This document shows, piece after piece, positions 51,299 to 62,736 of a stretch of DNA of 64,000 nt. Within the stretch, counting starts at the first letter, position 1. Every line of letters begins with the position of its first letter. A program made the position numbers and the translations under genes. The stretch lies in NCBI GenBank assembly GCA_013178095.1, contig JABLXK010000015.1:49448-113447 (forward strand), in the 5' to 3' direction. The notes beneath the pieces were generated by a model. That model was not told where the DNA came from and ran no database searches. It saw only the letters and a program-made list of their open reading frames with translations. This stretch comes from Anaerolineae bacterium (GTDB lineage Bacteria > Chloroflexota > Anaerolineae > Anaerolineales > Anaerolineaceae).

Positions 51299-51802
51299 AT
51301 GCATGAAATGACTAAAGCCAATCTCGAAGCTGCCTTTGCCGGCGAAAGCCAGGCGCACATGAAGTATCTCATCTTCGCTGATCAGGCGGAAAAAGACGGG
51401 TTTCCGAACGTGGCCCGGATTTTCCGCGCCAACGCTTTCGCGGAACAGGTGCATGCCACCAGCCACTTTAAGGTAATGCAGAAACTCGCTGATACTACCG
51501 CCAACCTGCAAACCGGTATCGAGGGCGAGACCTTCGAGGTGGAAGAAATGTATCCCGCTTACAATGCCGTGGCGGAATTGCAAGAAGAGCGCGGCGCGGT
51601 GCGTTCCACCAAATGGGCGCGCGAGGCTGAAATGGTGCACGCGGAAATGTACAAGGAAGCCAAAAAAGCCGTGGAAAGCGGCCAGGATGCCTCTGGAGAA
51701 CAGGTGTATGTTTGCCCGGTGTGTGGTTGGACCGGGGTCGGCGAGCCGCCGGATAATTGCCCGCTGTGCAACGCGAAAAAAGAACTCTTTAAGGTTTACT
51801 AA
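51299..51802 (+). CDS. Rubrerythrin
   Basis: A 167-residue rubrerythrin, a non-haem di-iron peroxidase of anaerobes. The four-helix domain contains E...ESQAHMKYL, EQVHATSHF and AREAEMVHAEMY, giving the Glu/His di-iron ligands. The C-terminal rubredoxin-like knot has CPVCGW and CPLC. AGGAG precedes the ATG. It reduces hydrogen peroxide, consistent with the nearby PerR-peroxiredoxin operon. A strong terminator follows, so it is probably monocistronic. Confidence 0.95.
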   Translation: MHEMTKANLEAAFAGESQAHMKYLIFADQAEKDGFPNVARIFRANAFAEQVHATSHFKVMQKLADTTANLQTGIEGETFEVEEMYPAYNAVAELQEERGAVRSTKWAREAEMVHAEMYKEAKKAVESGQDASGEQVYVCPVCGWTGVGEPPDNCPLCNAKKELFKVY

Positions 51803-51818
51803 AATTGGACGTGCATCA

Positions 51819-51852
51819 AGGCAGTCGTTTTCACGACTGCCTCTTTTTTTTT
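51819..51852 (+). terminator. Intrinsic terminator of the rubrerythrin gene
   Basis: A 10-bp perfect stem (AGGCAGTCGT / ACGACTGCCT) with a TTTC loop and a run of eight or more T. Confidence 0.9.
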
Positions 51853-52016
51853 ACCGGAAAAGAATATCCAGTTCTTAAAACTGTAATCCATATAGAGTAT
51901 GTCGCCCGCCGGCATTTCCTTCTAGCCAGGTTATGGAGTAAGCCGCCAGGAAATTATTTATAACAGAATCACTCACCCGCGTGCGGTTTTTCTACGCTTT
52001 AGTTCGATTTAGGGAC

Positions 52017-52045
52017 TTGACAAATCCCCATAAGTTATTTATAAT
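52017..52045 (+). promoter_or_regulatory. Consensus sigma-70 promoter of the perR operon
   Basis: Perfect TTGACA (52017-52022), a 17-bp spacer and perfect TATAAT (52040-52045). A second TATAAT at 52066-52071 lacks a -35. Confidence 0.8.
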
Positions 52046-52053
52046 AATTCTAA
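52039..52053 (+). promoter_or_regulatory. Per box-like operator
   Basis: TTATAATAATTCTAA matches the PerR box consensus TTATAATNATTATAA except for one base and lies over the -10 box. A perfect inverted repeat ATTCTA-ATTA-TAGAAT (52047-52062) follows and overlaps it. Repression by the Fur-family protein encoded just downstream is likely. Confidence 0.65.
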
Positions 52054-52085
52054 TTATAGAATCGTTATAATATTGGCAAACAGCA

Positions 52086-52529
52086 ATGAATAAACCCACT
52101 GAATTGATCGACGCCTTGCAGAAAAGCGGTTTGCGGCTCACCCCCCAACGGATCGCGATCTGCAAAATACTGGCCGAGACGGACGAACATCCGACCGCGG
52201 CAGTGATCTACGAAAGTATCAAGCCGCAATATCCTTCCCTGTCCCTCGCGACAGTTTACAACACGCTGGAAGTGCTCGTCGCGCATGGCAAAGTGAACGT
52301 GCTGGGGGATGCCGGGGACGGCAAAGTGCATTTCGACGCGGATACCAAACCGCACATCAACCTGGCCTGCCTGGAATGCCACCGGATCATTGATTTCAGT
52401 TCGGATTTCGTCATGCAGATGAACGAGGAGATCAAAAAGAAAGCCGGCTACGATTTTCTCGGTTCACGCCTGATCTACTACGGCATTTGTCCGGAATGCC
52501 AAAAGAAAAAATCAAACAGTCTAAATTAA
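52086..52529 (+). CDS. perR: Fur-family regulator, PerR-like
   Basis: A 147-residue Fur-family metal-dependent repressor. The winged helix (about 1-80) has LRLTPQRIAICKILAETDEHPTAA and SLATVYNTLEVL. The C-terminal domain has HFDADTKPHINLACLECHRIIDF and ICPECQKK, giving the two CxxC pairs of the structural zinc site and the regulatory His/Asp residues. Overall pattern and target context (peroxiredoxin) favour PerR over Fur or Zur. A Per box lies on its own promoter, so it is probably autoregulated. Its ribosome-binding site is weak. The peroxiredoxin gene follows after 15 bp. Confidence 0.88.
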   Translation: MNKPTELIDALQKSGLRLTPQRIAICKILAETDEHPTAAVIYESIKPQYPSLSLATVYNTLEVLVAHGKVNVLGDAGDGKVHFDADTKPHINLACLECHRIIDFSSDFVMQMNEEIKKKAGYDFLGSRLIYYGICPECQKKKSNSLN

Positions 52530-52544
52530 ATAAGGAGAACAAAA

Positions 52545-53264
52545 ATGGATACAGTTGTTGAAAAACCCGCCGTTTCTATGCCGCGCATTGGCGACCGCGC
52601 GCCCGAATTTAAAGCCGTGACCACGCAGGGAGAGATCAATTTCCCGGCTGACTACAAAGGCAGTTGGGTGATCCTGTTCAGCCATCCGGCCGATTTTACC
52701 CCCGTGTGCACCTCTGAATTCATGACCTTCGCGAGCATGGAAGAAAAATTCGCCAAAGCCAATACGAAATTGGTCGGCTTGTCGGTTGACGGCTTATACA
52801 GCCACATTGCCTGGCTGAGAACCATCAAGGACAAGATCGAATACAATGGCATGAAAAATATCGAAGTCAAATTCCCCTTGATCGAAGACATCACCATGGA
52901 AGTTGCGCATAAATACGGCATGATCCAGCCCGGCGAAAGCAACACCAAGGCTGTCCGCGCCGTCTTCGTGATCGACCCCAACGGCATCATCCGCACCGTG
53001 ATCTATTATCCGCTCAGCCTCGGCCGCAATTTCGAGGAACTGTACCGGGTTGTTATTGCCCTCCAGACAGCCGATGCATTCTCCGTCGCCACCCCCGCCG
53101 ATTGGCAGCCAGGCGATGAGGTCATTGTCCCGACCGCCGGTTCTTGCGGCGTTGCCAAGGATCGCATGGAAGGCAAAGCCGGTGAGATGCACTGCTATGA
53201 CTGGTTCTTCTGCACCAAGAAATTGGACAAAGAAACCGTTTTCAAGAAAATTCTGAAGAAATAA
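52545..53264 (+). CDS. Peroxiredoxin (Prx6/AhpC-TSA type)
   Basis: A 239-residue thiol peroxidase of the Prx6-like group that is common in archaea and anaerobic bacteria. The peroxidatic cysteine is in HPADFTPVCTSEF (about residue 55). Further C-terminal cysteines (SCGVAKDR near 205, and HCYDWFFCTK near 222-230) match the resolving-cysteine arrangement of archaeal relatives. It removes hydrogen peroxide and organic peroxides in the cytoplasm. AAGGAG precedes the ATG. It is the second gene of the PerR operon and ends at a perfect terminator. Confidence 0.94.
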   Translation: MDTVVEKPAVSMPRIGDRAPEFKAVTTQGEINFPADYKGSWVILFSHPADFTPVCTSEFMTFASMEEKFAKANTKLVGLSVDGLYSHIAWLRTIKDKIEYNGMKNIEVKFPLIEDITMEVAHKYGMIQPGESNTKAVRAVFVIDPNGIIRTVIYYPLSLGRNFEELYRVVIALQTADAFSVATPADWQPGDEVIVPTAGSCGVAKDRMEGKAGEMHCYDWFFCTKKLDKETVFKKILKK

Positions 53265-53276
53265 AGCTCCATCTCC

Positions 53277-53313
53277 AAAGGCGCCTTCCCGATCGGGAAG
53301 GCGCCTTTTTTTC
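53277..53313 (+). terminator. Intrinsic terminator of the perR-peroxiredoxin operon
   Basis: A perfect palindrome over 53277-53308 (arms AAAGGCGCCTTCCCGA and TCGGGAAGGCGCCTTT), continuing into a T-run. Confidence 0.9.
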
Positions 53314-53525
53314 ATCGATCGATCATCTCTCCATAAGCCTCGGCTTTTATTAGGCGATTGTTTGCCCCCGCAGAATATGCGACCGGTGAATTCGGCCGAA
53401 CCGGAACAGGCGCAGGAATCCTGCAAATTTGAAATCGTTCCGGGCAGGCTTTTTATTTGAATTTTTTCCTCACCAAAACGCAAAAATCGACAGATTGTCC
53501 CCGGTTGAAACCGCAAACAGAAGGA

Positions 53526-53554
53526 TTGTTTCCACTCCGCCCCTTTTGTATAAT
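53526..53554 (+). promoter_or_regulatory. Promoter of the amidohydrolase gene
   Basis: TTGTTT (53526-53531), a 17-bp spacer and TATAAT (53549-53554), 27 bp before the chosen ATG. Confidence 0.6.
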
Positions 53555-53581
53555 AAAAACAAGGGATCACGGAGGGTTGAG

Positions 53582-55321
53582 ATGAGCCGTAAGTTGACTT
53601 TTGGAAAATTGTCGCGCCGCCAATTCCTCAAAGCCAGCGGAATCGGGCTGCTGGGTGTCGCAGCCGGGTGTGGCCAGGGTAAATTGCTGTCTTCAATTTC
53701 AACAACCGAGGCGCTCGCCCCGGTCGCTTCACCGGAATTGGCAGCGGATACGATACTCTTGAATGGCAAAGTGCTCACGGTCGATAAAGCCAATTCAGAG
53801 GCGCAAGCCGTGGCGATCAAAGACGGCCTTATCCAGGCAATCGGGTCTGATAGGGATCTTGCGCCCCTGGTTGGCGAAAAAACGCAAATGATCGATTTGG
53901 ATAAAAAAGTCGTTTCGCCCGGGTTCATTGATCCGCACGTGCATTTCCGCGTGATCGGATTGGATTATCTATATTTCCAGCCGTTTCTACCTCCCAACGT
54001 TAAAGATGTCGCGTCGCTGCAGGCGGCCATCGCCGACGTCGCCGCGAGCAAACCGCAGGGGGAATGGATCCAGGGATATTTCCTGATATTAACGGACAAT
54101 ATGTTCCCCAATCGGTACGAACTGGACGCCGCCGCGCCGAATCATCCGGTTTGGGTCATGCACATCGGAGGCCACTGGGGCTGCGCCAATTCAGCGGCAA
54201 TCAAACTGGCTGGGATCACCGCCGCCACCCCCAACCCGGTCGGAGGCATCATCGAAAAAGATAAGTCCGGCGAGCCCAGCGGAATCTTTTATAATCACCG
54301 CGCCATGGACGTTCTCCGGCGTGTTGCGCCGCCCATCACCTACGAAACCCTCACCCAGGCTATCCTAAACACCCAGCCGGTCATGGCCGCATGCGGGGTC
54401 ACCAGCTACCAGGATAACAACGTGCGCGGTTTGGATCAATTTCAGGCTTACCAGGACCTGGCTAAGCAGGGCAAGCTATACCTGCACTCTTCCCTTTTTT
54501 TGACGCTGGAATGGCCGGAAGACATCGAGAAAGTCGACCAGATCGAATACTATCAGGACGATTTCTCGCGAGTGGCGGGTTACAAGTTCCTGATCGATGG
54601 GCAAGTTCCCACCGCCTATTGCCATCAACCGCATAATGGCACTTCCTGGGACATGCCTACCTGGGATCCGGATAATTTCAAATCGGTCGTCCGCTCCCTG
54701 CACGATACCGGATTGCAGATCTGCACGCACTGCGTCGGCGATGCCGCGGCCGATCTTGCGCTGGACGCCTACGAAGCCGCCATGAACGCCAATCCCCGCT
54801 CCGATCCCCGCCACCGCCTCGAGCACCTGGTGCTGACCACCAGCGCCGCCACGCAGAGAATGCGCGACCTCGGTGTGATTGCCAGCGCCAATCCGCATTT
54901 CATCTATGTGGCTGGCGACAGTTACGCCAATAATTTCGGTGAAAATATGCTCGACCGCATCATTGTCACGCGCGAATGGCTCGATAACGGCGTACACCTG
55001 ACCATCGGTTCGGATGCCCCCAGCGTGCCCTTCCATCATCCTCAGGCCACCATGGCGGGCGGGATGAGCCGCTTGACTTTCAATAAAAACGTGATCGGCG
55101 CCGATCAATGCCTGACCTTCACGGAAGCCTTGCGCGCCCATACCATCGAAGCGGCGTATGCCGCCCATGAGGAAGACATCAAAGGCTCGCTGGAACCCGG
55201 CAAGCTGGCCGACCTGGTGGTTTGGAATGAAGACCCTTCCCGCCTGCGCATCGGCGAGCTGTTTGCCACCACAACCGTCACCATGACCATGGTGGGCGGA
55301 AAAATCGTACATCCCGCCTGA
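53582..55321 (+). CDS. Tat-exported amidohydrolase (YtcJ-like)
   Basis: A 579-residue metal-dependent amidohydrolase of the YtcJ/COG1574 group. The ATG at 53582 follows GGAGG and a promoter lies inside the longer frame, so the upstream 51 codons are not used. The N terminus has a twin-arginine signal (LSRRQFLKASGIGLLG) ending in AAGC, which may also be a lipobox. Metal-binding signatures are GFIDPHVHF near 135, THCVGDAAADLALDAYE and RLEHL, and GSDAP near the end. The substrate is unknown; the family acts on N-acyl or amide compounds. Export indicates extracytoplasmic action. Confidence 0.9.
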   Translation: MSRKLTFGKLSRRQFLKASGIGLLGVAAGCGQGKLLSSISTTEALAPVASPELAADTILLNGKVLTVDKANSEAQAVAIKDGLIQAIGSDRDLAPLVGEKTQMIDLDKKVVSPGFIDPHVHFRVIGLDYLYFQPFLPPNVKDVASLQAAIADVAASKPQGEWIQGYFLILTDNMFPNRYELDAAAPNHPVWVMHIGGHWGCANSAAIKLAGITAATPNPVGGIIEKDKSGEPSGIFYNHRAMDVLRRVAPPITYETLTQAILNTQPVMAACGVTSYQDNNVRGLDQFQAYQDLAKQGKLYLHSSLFLTLEWPEDIEKVDQIEYYQDDFSRVAGYKFLIDGQVPTAYCHQPHNGTSWDMPTWDPDNFKSVVRSLHDTGLQICTHCVGDAAADLALDAYEAAMNANPRSDPRHRLEHLVLTTSAATQRMRDLGVIASANPHFIYVAGDSYANNFGENMLDRIIVTREWLDNGVHLTIGSDAPSVPFHHPQATMAGGMSRLTFNKNVIGADQCLTFTEALRAHTIEAAYAAHEEDIKGSLEPGKLADLVVWNEDPSRLRIGELFATTTVTMTMVGGKIVHPA

Positions 55322-55479
55322 TTACTTTTGGCTTTATAACTTGAAATTCGTGTTCGCTATTTTTCTTGGGGTATAATGCCGGCTATCATTTGCATATCTT
55401 GCCATCTTTCAAGCGCATTTGAAATCAGCAGGCTGGGAAAATTAAGCTTTTTGCCTGGAAAACACGGAGAGAATGAATC

Positions 55480-56355
55480 ATGAGTGAAAATAAAAATCAA
55501 ATGACCAATACCGCCGCGCCGATGAATCCGGTGGTGGATTGGATCGTGCGGCTGGTGAAAGGCGCGCTGGTGGGAATCGGCGCCATTGTTCCCGGTCTTT
55601 CGGGCGGCGTGCTGGCAGTGGTGTTCGGGATTTACGAACCCATGCTGCGTTTCCTTGCCAACATCCGCGTCAAGTTTTTGGAGAACGTGCGCTATTTCCT
55701 GCCGGTGGGCATCGGCGGCGTAGTCGGCGTGGTGGCCTTTTCCGCGGTGGTGGATTATGCTTTCACATATTATCCCGCCCAGTTCACCTGGTTGTTCATC
55801 GGTTTCATCTCGGGCACCTTCCCTTCCCTCTTCAAAACCTCCGGCAAGCAAGGGCGCAAATCCTGGCATTGGTTCCTGCTTGCGGCGATCGCGGTGGGCA
55901 CGTTCTATTACATGCACTGGATGGAAACCATCCAGAACGTCACCCTGGCGCCCAACGTCTGGTTGTGGCTGTTGAGCGGGTTGTTGATGGGACTCGGCCT
56001 GGTCGTGCCCGGCATGAGCCCTTCCAATTTCCTGATCTATTTGGGCCTCTATCAACCCATGGCCGCCGGCATCAAGTCGCTTGATTTCGGCGTGCTCATT
56101 CCTATCATCATCGGCGTGGTGGTGTGCATCGTGATGCTGGCAAAATTCTTCTCGTGGTTGTTCAAGAAAGCCTATGCCTTCATGTACCACTTGATCCTCG
56201 GCATCGTAATCGGCTCCACCGCCGCCATCATCCCCGGCGGCGTTTCCGGTTGGACCATCGCGGTGTGCGCCGGCATGTTCGCGCTCGGCGCGGCGGCTTC
56301 TTTCGCGCTGGCCAAACTGGATGAGAAGCACCCGCACGAATCGCTGTTTGAATAG
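55480..56355 (+). CDS. DUF368/PopT-type polyprenyl-phosphate translocase
   Basis: A 291-residue membrane protein with about eight to nine hydrophobic segments and the DUF368 internal repeat: VGIGAIVPGLSGGVLAVVFGIYE near 34-56 and LGLVVPGMSPSNFLIYLGLY near 168-188. DUF368 proteins (PopT) have been shown in other bacteria to return undecaprenyl phosphate to the cytoplasmic leaflet for cell-wall synthesis. GGAGAGAA precedes the ATG, and TATAAT lies at 55372-55377. It has its own terminator. Confidence 0.9.
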   Translation: MSENKNQMTNTAAPMNPVVDWIVRLVKGALVGIGAIVPGLSGGVLAVVFGIYEPMLRFLANIRVKFLENVRYFLPVGIGGVVGVVAFSAVVDYAFTYYPAQFTWLFIGFISGTFPSLFKTSGKQGRKSWHWFLLAAIAVGTFYYMHWMETIQNVTLAPNVWLWLLSGLLMGLGLVVPGMSPSNFLIYLGLYQPMAAGIKSLDFGVLIPIIIGVVVCIVMLAKFFSWLFKKAYAFMYHLILGIVIGSTAAIIPGGVSGWTIAVCAGMFALGAAASFALAKLDEKHPHESLFE

Positions 56356-56381
56356 TCTTGTTTAATCATTGTGTTGCCGAG

Positions 56382-56412
56382 AAGACTGCTTGAGATTCAG
56401 GCAGTCTTTTTC
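56382..56412 (+). terminator. Intrinsic terminator of the DUF368 gene
   Basis: An eight-bp stem AAGACTGC / GCAGTCTT with an 11-base loop and a following T-rich tract. Confidence 0.8.
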
Positions 56413-56436
56413 TTTATAGATATATTAGAACATTTA

Positions 56437-56445
56437 TGCTATAAT
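56437..56445 (+). promoter_or_regulatory. Extended -10 promoter of recA
   Basis: TGCTATAAT, identical to the element at 4238, lies 49 bp before the recA start. No LexA-type operator could be assigned with confidence. Confidence 0.6.
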
Positions 56446-56494
56446 ATGCAATGTATAATTTTATTTATTCAATGATCGAATCCGGAGATGACTT

Positions 56495-57601
56495 ATGCCC
56501 GCAAAAAACGCTAATTCCGCCCAGCCCGAAATTCCCGAGCAGCCTTCCCATAAAACCGACGAAGCCCGCAAAGCTGTGCTCAGCAGAGCGCTGGATGACA
56601 TCACCAAGCGCTACGGCGAAGGATCCATCGTGCGCCTGGGCGAGGCGCGCCATTTGGAAGTGGCCGCCATCCCCACCGGCTCCATCTCTCTGGATATCGC
56701 CCTGGGCGTCGGCGGCATCCCGCGCGCCCGCGTGACCGAGATCTTCGGGCCGGAATCCTCGGGCAAAACCACCCTGTGCCTGCACCTGGCAGCCGAAGCC
56801 CAGAAAATGGGCGGCACGGTGGCCTTTGTGGATATGGAGCACGCGCTCGACCCCGCTTACGCCGCCAAAGTGGGCGTGGACATCGAGAACCTGCTGATCT
56901 CGCAGCCGGACACTGGCGAACAAGCCCTGGAGATCGTGCAAACCCTGGTGCGCTCCGGCGCGCTCGACCTGGTGGTAGTGGATTCCGTAGCCGCGCTGGT
57001 ACCCCAATCTGAAATCGAGGGCGACATGGGCGACGCCACCATGGGCATGCAGGCCCGCCTGATGTCGCAGGCGCTGCGAAAGCTGTCCGGCGCCATCAAC
57101 CAGACTCGCACGGCCGTGGTTTTCACCAACCAACTGCGCCAGAAGATCGGCGTCTATTTCGGCAATCCCGAAACCACGCCCGGCGGCATGGCGCTCAAGT
57201 TCTACGCCTCGGTACGCCTGGATGTGCGCCGTATTCAATCCATCAAATCCGGCGCCGAGATCATCGGCAACCGCACGCGCGTGCGCGTGGTCAAGAACAA
57301 GGTCGCCCCGCCCTTCCGCACTGCTGAATTCGACATTATGTACAACGAAGGCATCTCCCGCGCCGGCGACATCATCGACCTGGGTTCCGCCCTGGATGTA
57401 GTCACCAAGCGCGGCGCTTTCTATTCCTTCGGCGACACGCGCATTGGCCAGGGCCGCGAGAACGCTAAAGAATTCCTGCGCCAGAATCCCGAGCTGATGG
57501 CAGATGTTGAAAAAGCCGTGCGCGAACAAGCGATCGGCGGCGGCCTGCCCATGTTCGGCGCGGATGACAGTGAATCCGCGCCTGCCGGAGACGATTTGTA
57601 G
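56495..57601 (+). CDS. recA: Recombinase A
   Basis: A 368-residue RecA of standard architecture: N-terminal helix, ATPase core with Walker [10 protein letters not shown] near 89-97, [19 protein letters not shown], the DNA-binding loop region [47 protein letters not shown] (loop L2), and an acidic C-terminal tail ([12 protein letters not shown]). It mediates homologous pairing and triggers SOS self-cleavage of LexA. The N terminus is about 20 residues longer than usual. CCGGAGATG precedes the ATG. A terminator closes the gene, which is monocistronic. Confidence 0.98.
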   Translation: MPAKNANSAQPEIPEQPSHKTDEARKAVLSRALDDITKRYGEGSIVRLGEARHLEVAAIPTGSISLDIALGVGGIPRARVTEIFGPESSGKTTLCLHLAAEAQKMGGTVAFVDMEHALDPAYAAKVGVDIENLLISQPDTGEQALEIVQTLVRSGALDLVVVDSVAALVPQSEIEGDMGDATMGMQARLMSQALRKLSGAINQTRTAVVFTNQLRQKIGVYFGNPETTPGGMALKFYASVRLDVRRIQSIKSGAEIIGNRTRVRVVKNKVAPPFRTAEFDIMYNEGISRAGDIIDLGSALDVVTKRGAFYSFGDTRIGQGRENAKEFLRQNPELMADVEKAVREQAIGGGLPMFGADDSESAPAGDDL

Positions 57602-57626
57602 GAAGTCAATCCAGATTAAAGTATTC

Positions 57627-57660
57627 AAAGGGCTGCCTTCAAGCAGTCCTTTTCTTTTTT
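57627..57660 (+). terminator. Intrinsic terminator of recA
   Basis: A 10-bp stem AAAGGGCTGC / GCAGTCCTTT with one G-T pair, loop CTTCAA, followed by TCTTTTTT. Confidence 0.85.
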
Positions 57661-57767
57661 ACCCTTCCCTCTAAACTCTCATGGCGGCTTCAATAACCCA
57701 AGGTTAGGTGCTCTCCTGAATAGGCGAAAAGCGGAACATTTCTACCAATTTTTTCGTCTTAATTATT

Positions 57768-58751
57768 ATGGTCAAGAGACGATTGGCAAGAATATTGCAC
57801 CATACTGGAATGATGAAAGCAAAATCTTCCATTCCCGAAAAATCATCAATCTGGATCACCCTCACGGGCGTTGTCCTGGCATTTTTGTTTTGCCTGCTGG
57901 CCACCAGCATGGTCAGGATTATTTATCCCGAGTCCTCTTCCTTTTTCGAAGGATTGCTGGGCAGTGGGAAAAAATTAGCCGCCCTGGATCCTGCCAGCGT
58001 TTTTTCCGCCGCGCAGCCCACGCCCTTTCAGCCCGGTCCGGCATATACCCCTATGCCTGCTCCCCAGCCGGACAATCCTACCAGCGGGTCCGAGGAATCG
58101 ATGCAGGTAGCCTATGCGCCCGCCGGGGAACAATCCGCCCCGTCCAACAAACCCGACGCGGAAAATATTAATAATGATGAAGAAGAAATTCCCATGTCCG
58201 CCTACGTCGGCAGTTTGCGCGGATCGGCACAGCTGTATACGCTGGATTGTGAATCGCAATCGGCCGTCGACTGGGCCAGATTTTTTGGTGTAAAGATTGA
58301 TGAAGAGGAATTCATCGACCGTCTGCCGCGTTCGGATGATCCCGAGAGTGGGTTCGTGGGCAATATCAACGGCGTTATGGGGCAATTTCCACCTAATGAT
58401 TACGGCGTGCATGCCGCACCGATTGCTAAACTCCTCAAGGAATATGGTCTTCCGGCCAAAGCCAAGCGCAATTGGGACTTTGAAAGTCTGAAGAAAGAAA
58501 TCGCCAATGATCAACCGGTGATCGCTTGGATTGTGAATATGCCTTTCGAGATCGATACCATGGAGTACACCGCTTCCAATGGCAACACCACCACCGTTGC
58601 CCGTTTCGAACATACCTGGATCATCACAGGATACAATGCTTCAACCGTCACAGTTGTGGATAGCGAGTGGACCTACAACGTGAAGATCGCCGAATTCCTC
58701 GAACGCTGGGAAGCGTTGGGGAATCAGGCCGTAATTTATACCGGCGATTGA
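57768..58751 (+). CDS. C39-like cysteine peptidase, membrane-anchored
   Basis: A 327-residue protein with a single membrane helix (about 29-51), a Pro/Ser-rich linker (about 80-135) and a peptidase C39-like domain. The probable catalytic Cys161 is in LDCESQSAVDWARFFG, and the His in FEHTWIITGY (near 283) and Asp in VTVVDSEW complete a papain-like triad. The domain should lie outside the cytoplasm. The start is uncertain: ATGs at 57768 and 57810/57813 all have weak ribosome-binding sites. Such stand-alone C39-like proteins are common in Chloroflexota; their substrates are unknown. Confidence 0.8.
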   Translation: MVKRRLARILHHTGMMKAKSSIPEKSSIWITLTGVVLAFLFCLLATSMVRIIYPESSSFFEGLLGSGKKLAALDPASVFSAAQPTPFQPGPAYTPMPAPQPDNPTSGSEESMQVAYAPAGEQSAPSNKPDAENINNDEEEIPMSAYVGSLRGSAQLYTLDCESQSAVDWARFFGVKIDEEEFIDRLPRSDDPESGFVGNINGVMGQFPPNDYGVHAAPIAKLLKEYGLPAKAKRNWDFESLKKEIANDQPVIAWIVNMPFEIDTMEYTASNGNTTTVARFEHTWIITGYNASTVTVVDSEWTYNVKIAEFLERWEALGNQAVIYTGD

Positions 58752-58865
58752 AGACGGAACATTTTGGGCTCGAAACCCGCTCTATTGAATTTCCGTATAT
58801 GATTAAGCATCTCTTGAACAGGTGCGAGACCTTATTACTTATTAATGAATTCGGGAGATTTAAAC

Positions 58866-59300
58866 ATGCCCAATAGAAACCATAAACACAACGCTCCGCC
58901 TGAAGCCAGGAAATTCGGTTATGTCGTAACCATCCTGGTCAATCTGGCTCTGTTCTATATTGCCAATAACCTGCTCGGTTGGGAGCTTCCCTGGTTGAAA
59001 ACCACATTCGTCCAATGCCTGTGGGCGATCAATCTTTCTTTCGCGGTCACCATTTTCACCAACTTTGTGTTTCTGTTCTTTGATCGCCGCTGGTTCCGCA
59101 GCTTCATGGAAGGAATCTGCAATGTTTTTTCGTTTATTTCAGGTTACATATTCTGGCGGGTGTTCCCGTTGGAATTAAGCCCAGCCATCGCGCGTTGGGT
59201 GAACCTGGGACTCATCCTGATCCTGGTTTTCACCCTGATCTCCATTCTCGCCAGTATGGCTCGCGCCGTGCGCTACTATCGGCGGGATGAAGGTATTTGA
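58866..59300 (+). CDS. Four-helix membrane protein of unknown function
   Basis: A 144-residue integral membrane protein starting at the ATG at 58866, with GGGAG seven bases upstream; an ATG at 58845 has no such site. Hydrophobic segments lie near 19-37, 51-75, 83-103 and 112-134, with short polar ends (MPNRNHKHN..., YYRRDEGI). I do not recognise the family. It is convergent with the XdhC-like gene, 12 bp away. Confidence 0.65.
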   Translation: MPNRNHKHNAPPEARKFGYVVTILVNLALFYIANNLLGWELPWLKTTFVQCLWAINLSFAVTIFTNFVFLFFDRRWFRSFMEGICNVFSFISGYIFWRVFPLELSPAIARWVNLGLILILVFTLISILASMARAVRYYRRDEGI

Positions 59301-59312
59301 TCCACGGATTGC

Positions 59313-60362
59313 CTATTTCAATTTCCCATAGCGGAATGCGGTGATCTCCGCCAGGATTGCCAGGGCGATTTCTTCCGGTGTGCGCGCCCCGATGTCCAAC
59401 CCGACCGGCGCGTGGATCGTTTCCACCTGGTCTTTGGTGAATCCTTCTTCCATCAACAACTTGAGCCGCCGTTCGCGCGTGGTTCGTGAAGCCAGCATGC
59501 CGATATATCTGGCGCCGGCCTGCAGCGCTGCCCCCGCCGCTGGCAGATCAAATTTATCGTCATGCGTCATCAGCAGGACGAAATCCTCGCGGCTCACCTT
59601 TACCTTTTCAAATCCTTCCAGCGGCCAATCAGTCAATAACTCATCCACTTGCGGGAATCGCTCACGGTTGGAAAAAGCGGTGCGCGGGTCAATCAGGATC
59701 GTGTAGATTCCCACTTGCCGGGCAATTTGCACCAGGGAAATGGTGGTATGCACCGCGCCGACAATGATCAGGCGCGGAGCGGGCGTGCCTACATCCGCGT
59801 AAACCCTGCTGGCTTTCATTTCGATAATTCCGCTGGCCTCGGTTCGAATCATTTCCTCCAAATGCGGGATCATTTCTGGCTCCAGCATGGCCGCCGCGTG
59901 CGGGTCGAGCTTGCCGGCTTTGTTTTCCAGAATGCAGGTCTGGCCCAGTTGGTATTCATCCAACTTGATCAATAGCGTGTAGGGCTGGCGCGTTTCTTGT
60001 AATTCGCCGATTTTTTTAATAACGGTTCTGTCCAGTCCATCTGCGCTGGTATCCTTGACTGGCAAAATCAACACGTCAATTTCGCCCCCGCACATGAGCC
60101 CCACTGACCAGGCGGTATCGTCCGATACCCCGTAATGCAGCAGCTTGGGCCTGCCGCTGCGTATACAAGCTTGCGCTTCTTCAATCACGGCGTTCTCAAC
60201 GCAGCCGCCGCTGATCGATCCCGTCATGCTTCCGTCAGCGCTGATCGCCATTTTGGCTCCCACCGGGCGCATGGCCGAGCCATTCTTCTTTACTACGATC
60301 GCCACTGCGGCGGCTTTTCCCGCATCCAGCCATTGCTCAAGCTGGCTGATGATTTCATCCAT
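59313..60362 (-). CDS. XdhC/CoxI-family protein
   Basis: A 349-residue protein of the XdhC/CoxI family. The N-terminal XdhC_CoxI domain (about 10-75) has KKNGSAMRPVGAKMAISADG and GSISGGCVENAV; the middle has GVSDDTAWSVGLMCGGEIDVL; and the C-terminal Rossmann domain (about 195-335) begins LIIVGAVHTTISL. XdhC inserts sulphurated molybdenum cofactor into xanthine dehydrogenase in known cases. No molybdoenzyme genes are adjacent and only a decayed modA occurs in this window, so its client is encoded elsewhere or lost. AGGA precedes the ATG. Confidence 0.88.
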   Translation of the reverse strand: MDEIISQLEQWLDAGKAAAVAIVVKKNGSAMRPVGAKMAISADGSMTGSISGGCVENAVIEEAQACIRSGRPKLLHYGVSDDTAWSVGLMCGGEIDVLILPVKDTSADGLDRTVIKKIGELQETRQPYTLLIKLDEYQLGQTCILENKAGKLDPHAAAMLEPEMIPHLEEMIRTEASGIIEMKASRVYADVGTPAPRLIIVGAVHTTISLVQIARQVGIYTILIDPRTAFSNRERFPQVDELLTDWPLEGFEKVKVSREDFVLLMTHDDKFDLPAAGAALQAGARYIGMLASRTTRERRLKLLMEEGFTKDQVETIHAPVGLDIGARTPEEIALAILAEITAFRYGKLK

Positions 60363-60432
60363 TTGGTTAATCCTGTCTGTGATTCATAGTATTTTCCTAA
60401 TCTTAACCCAAACCCGTCCGCTGGTAAACAAA

Positions 60433-60457
60433 AAAGAGACCTTGTCAGGGTCTCTTT
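60433..60457. terminator. Intrinsic terminator of the mtnA-ahcY operon
   Basis: A nine-bp perfect stem AAAGAGACC / GGTCTCTTT with a loop of seven. On the minus strand it is followed by T residues, terminating ahcY. Confidence 0.85.
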
Positions 60458-60481
60458 GTGAATTTAAATTACGCTTTGAAT

Positions 60482-62723
<2,242 letters not shown>

Positions 62724-62736
62724 CTGCAGCTCCTTG

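Noticed and set aside
55357..56337. 326-codon open frame antisense to the DUF368 gene
   Set aside because: Shadow of a recognised membrane protein gene; the His/Gln/Asp-rich translation is what a reverse frame of hydrophobic codons gives.
56405..56494. LexA operator upstream of recA
   Set aside because: A GAAC half-site occurs near 56429 but no matching inverted half-site at proper spacing could be found.
56465..57628. 387-codon open frame antisense to recA
   Set aside because: It lies wholly opposite the highly conserved recA gene and has low-complexity His/Gly-rich composition typical of shadow frames.
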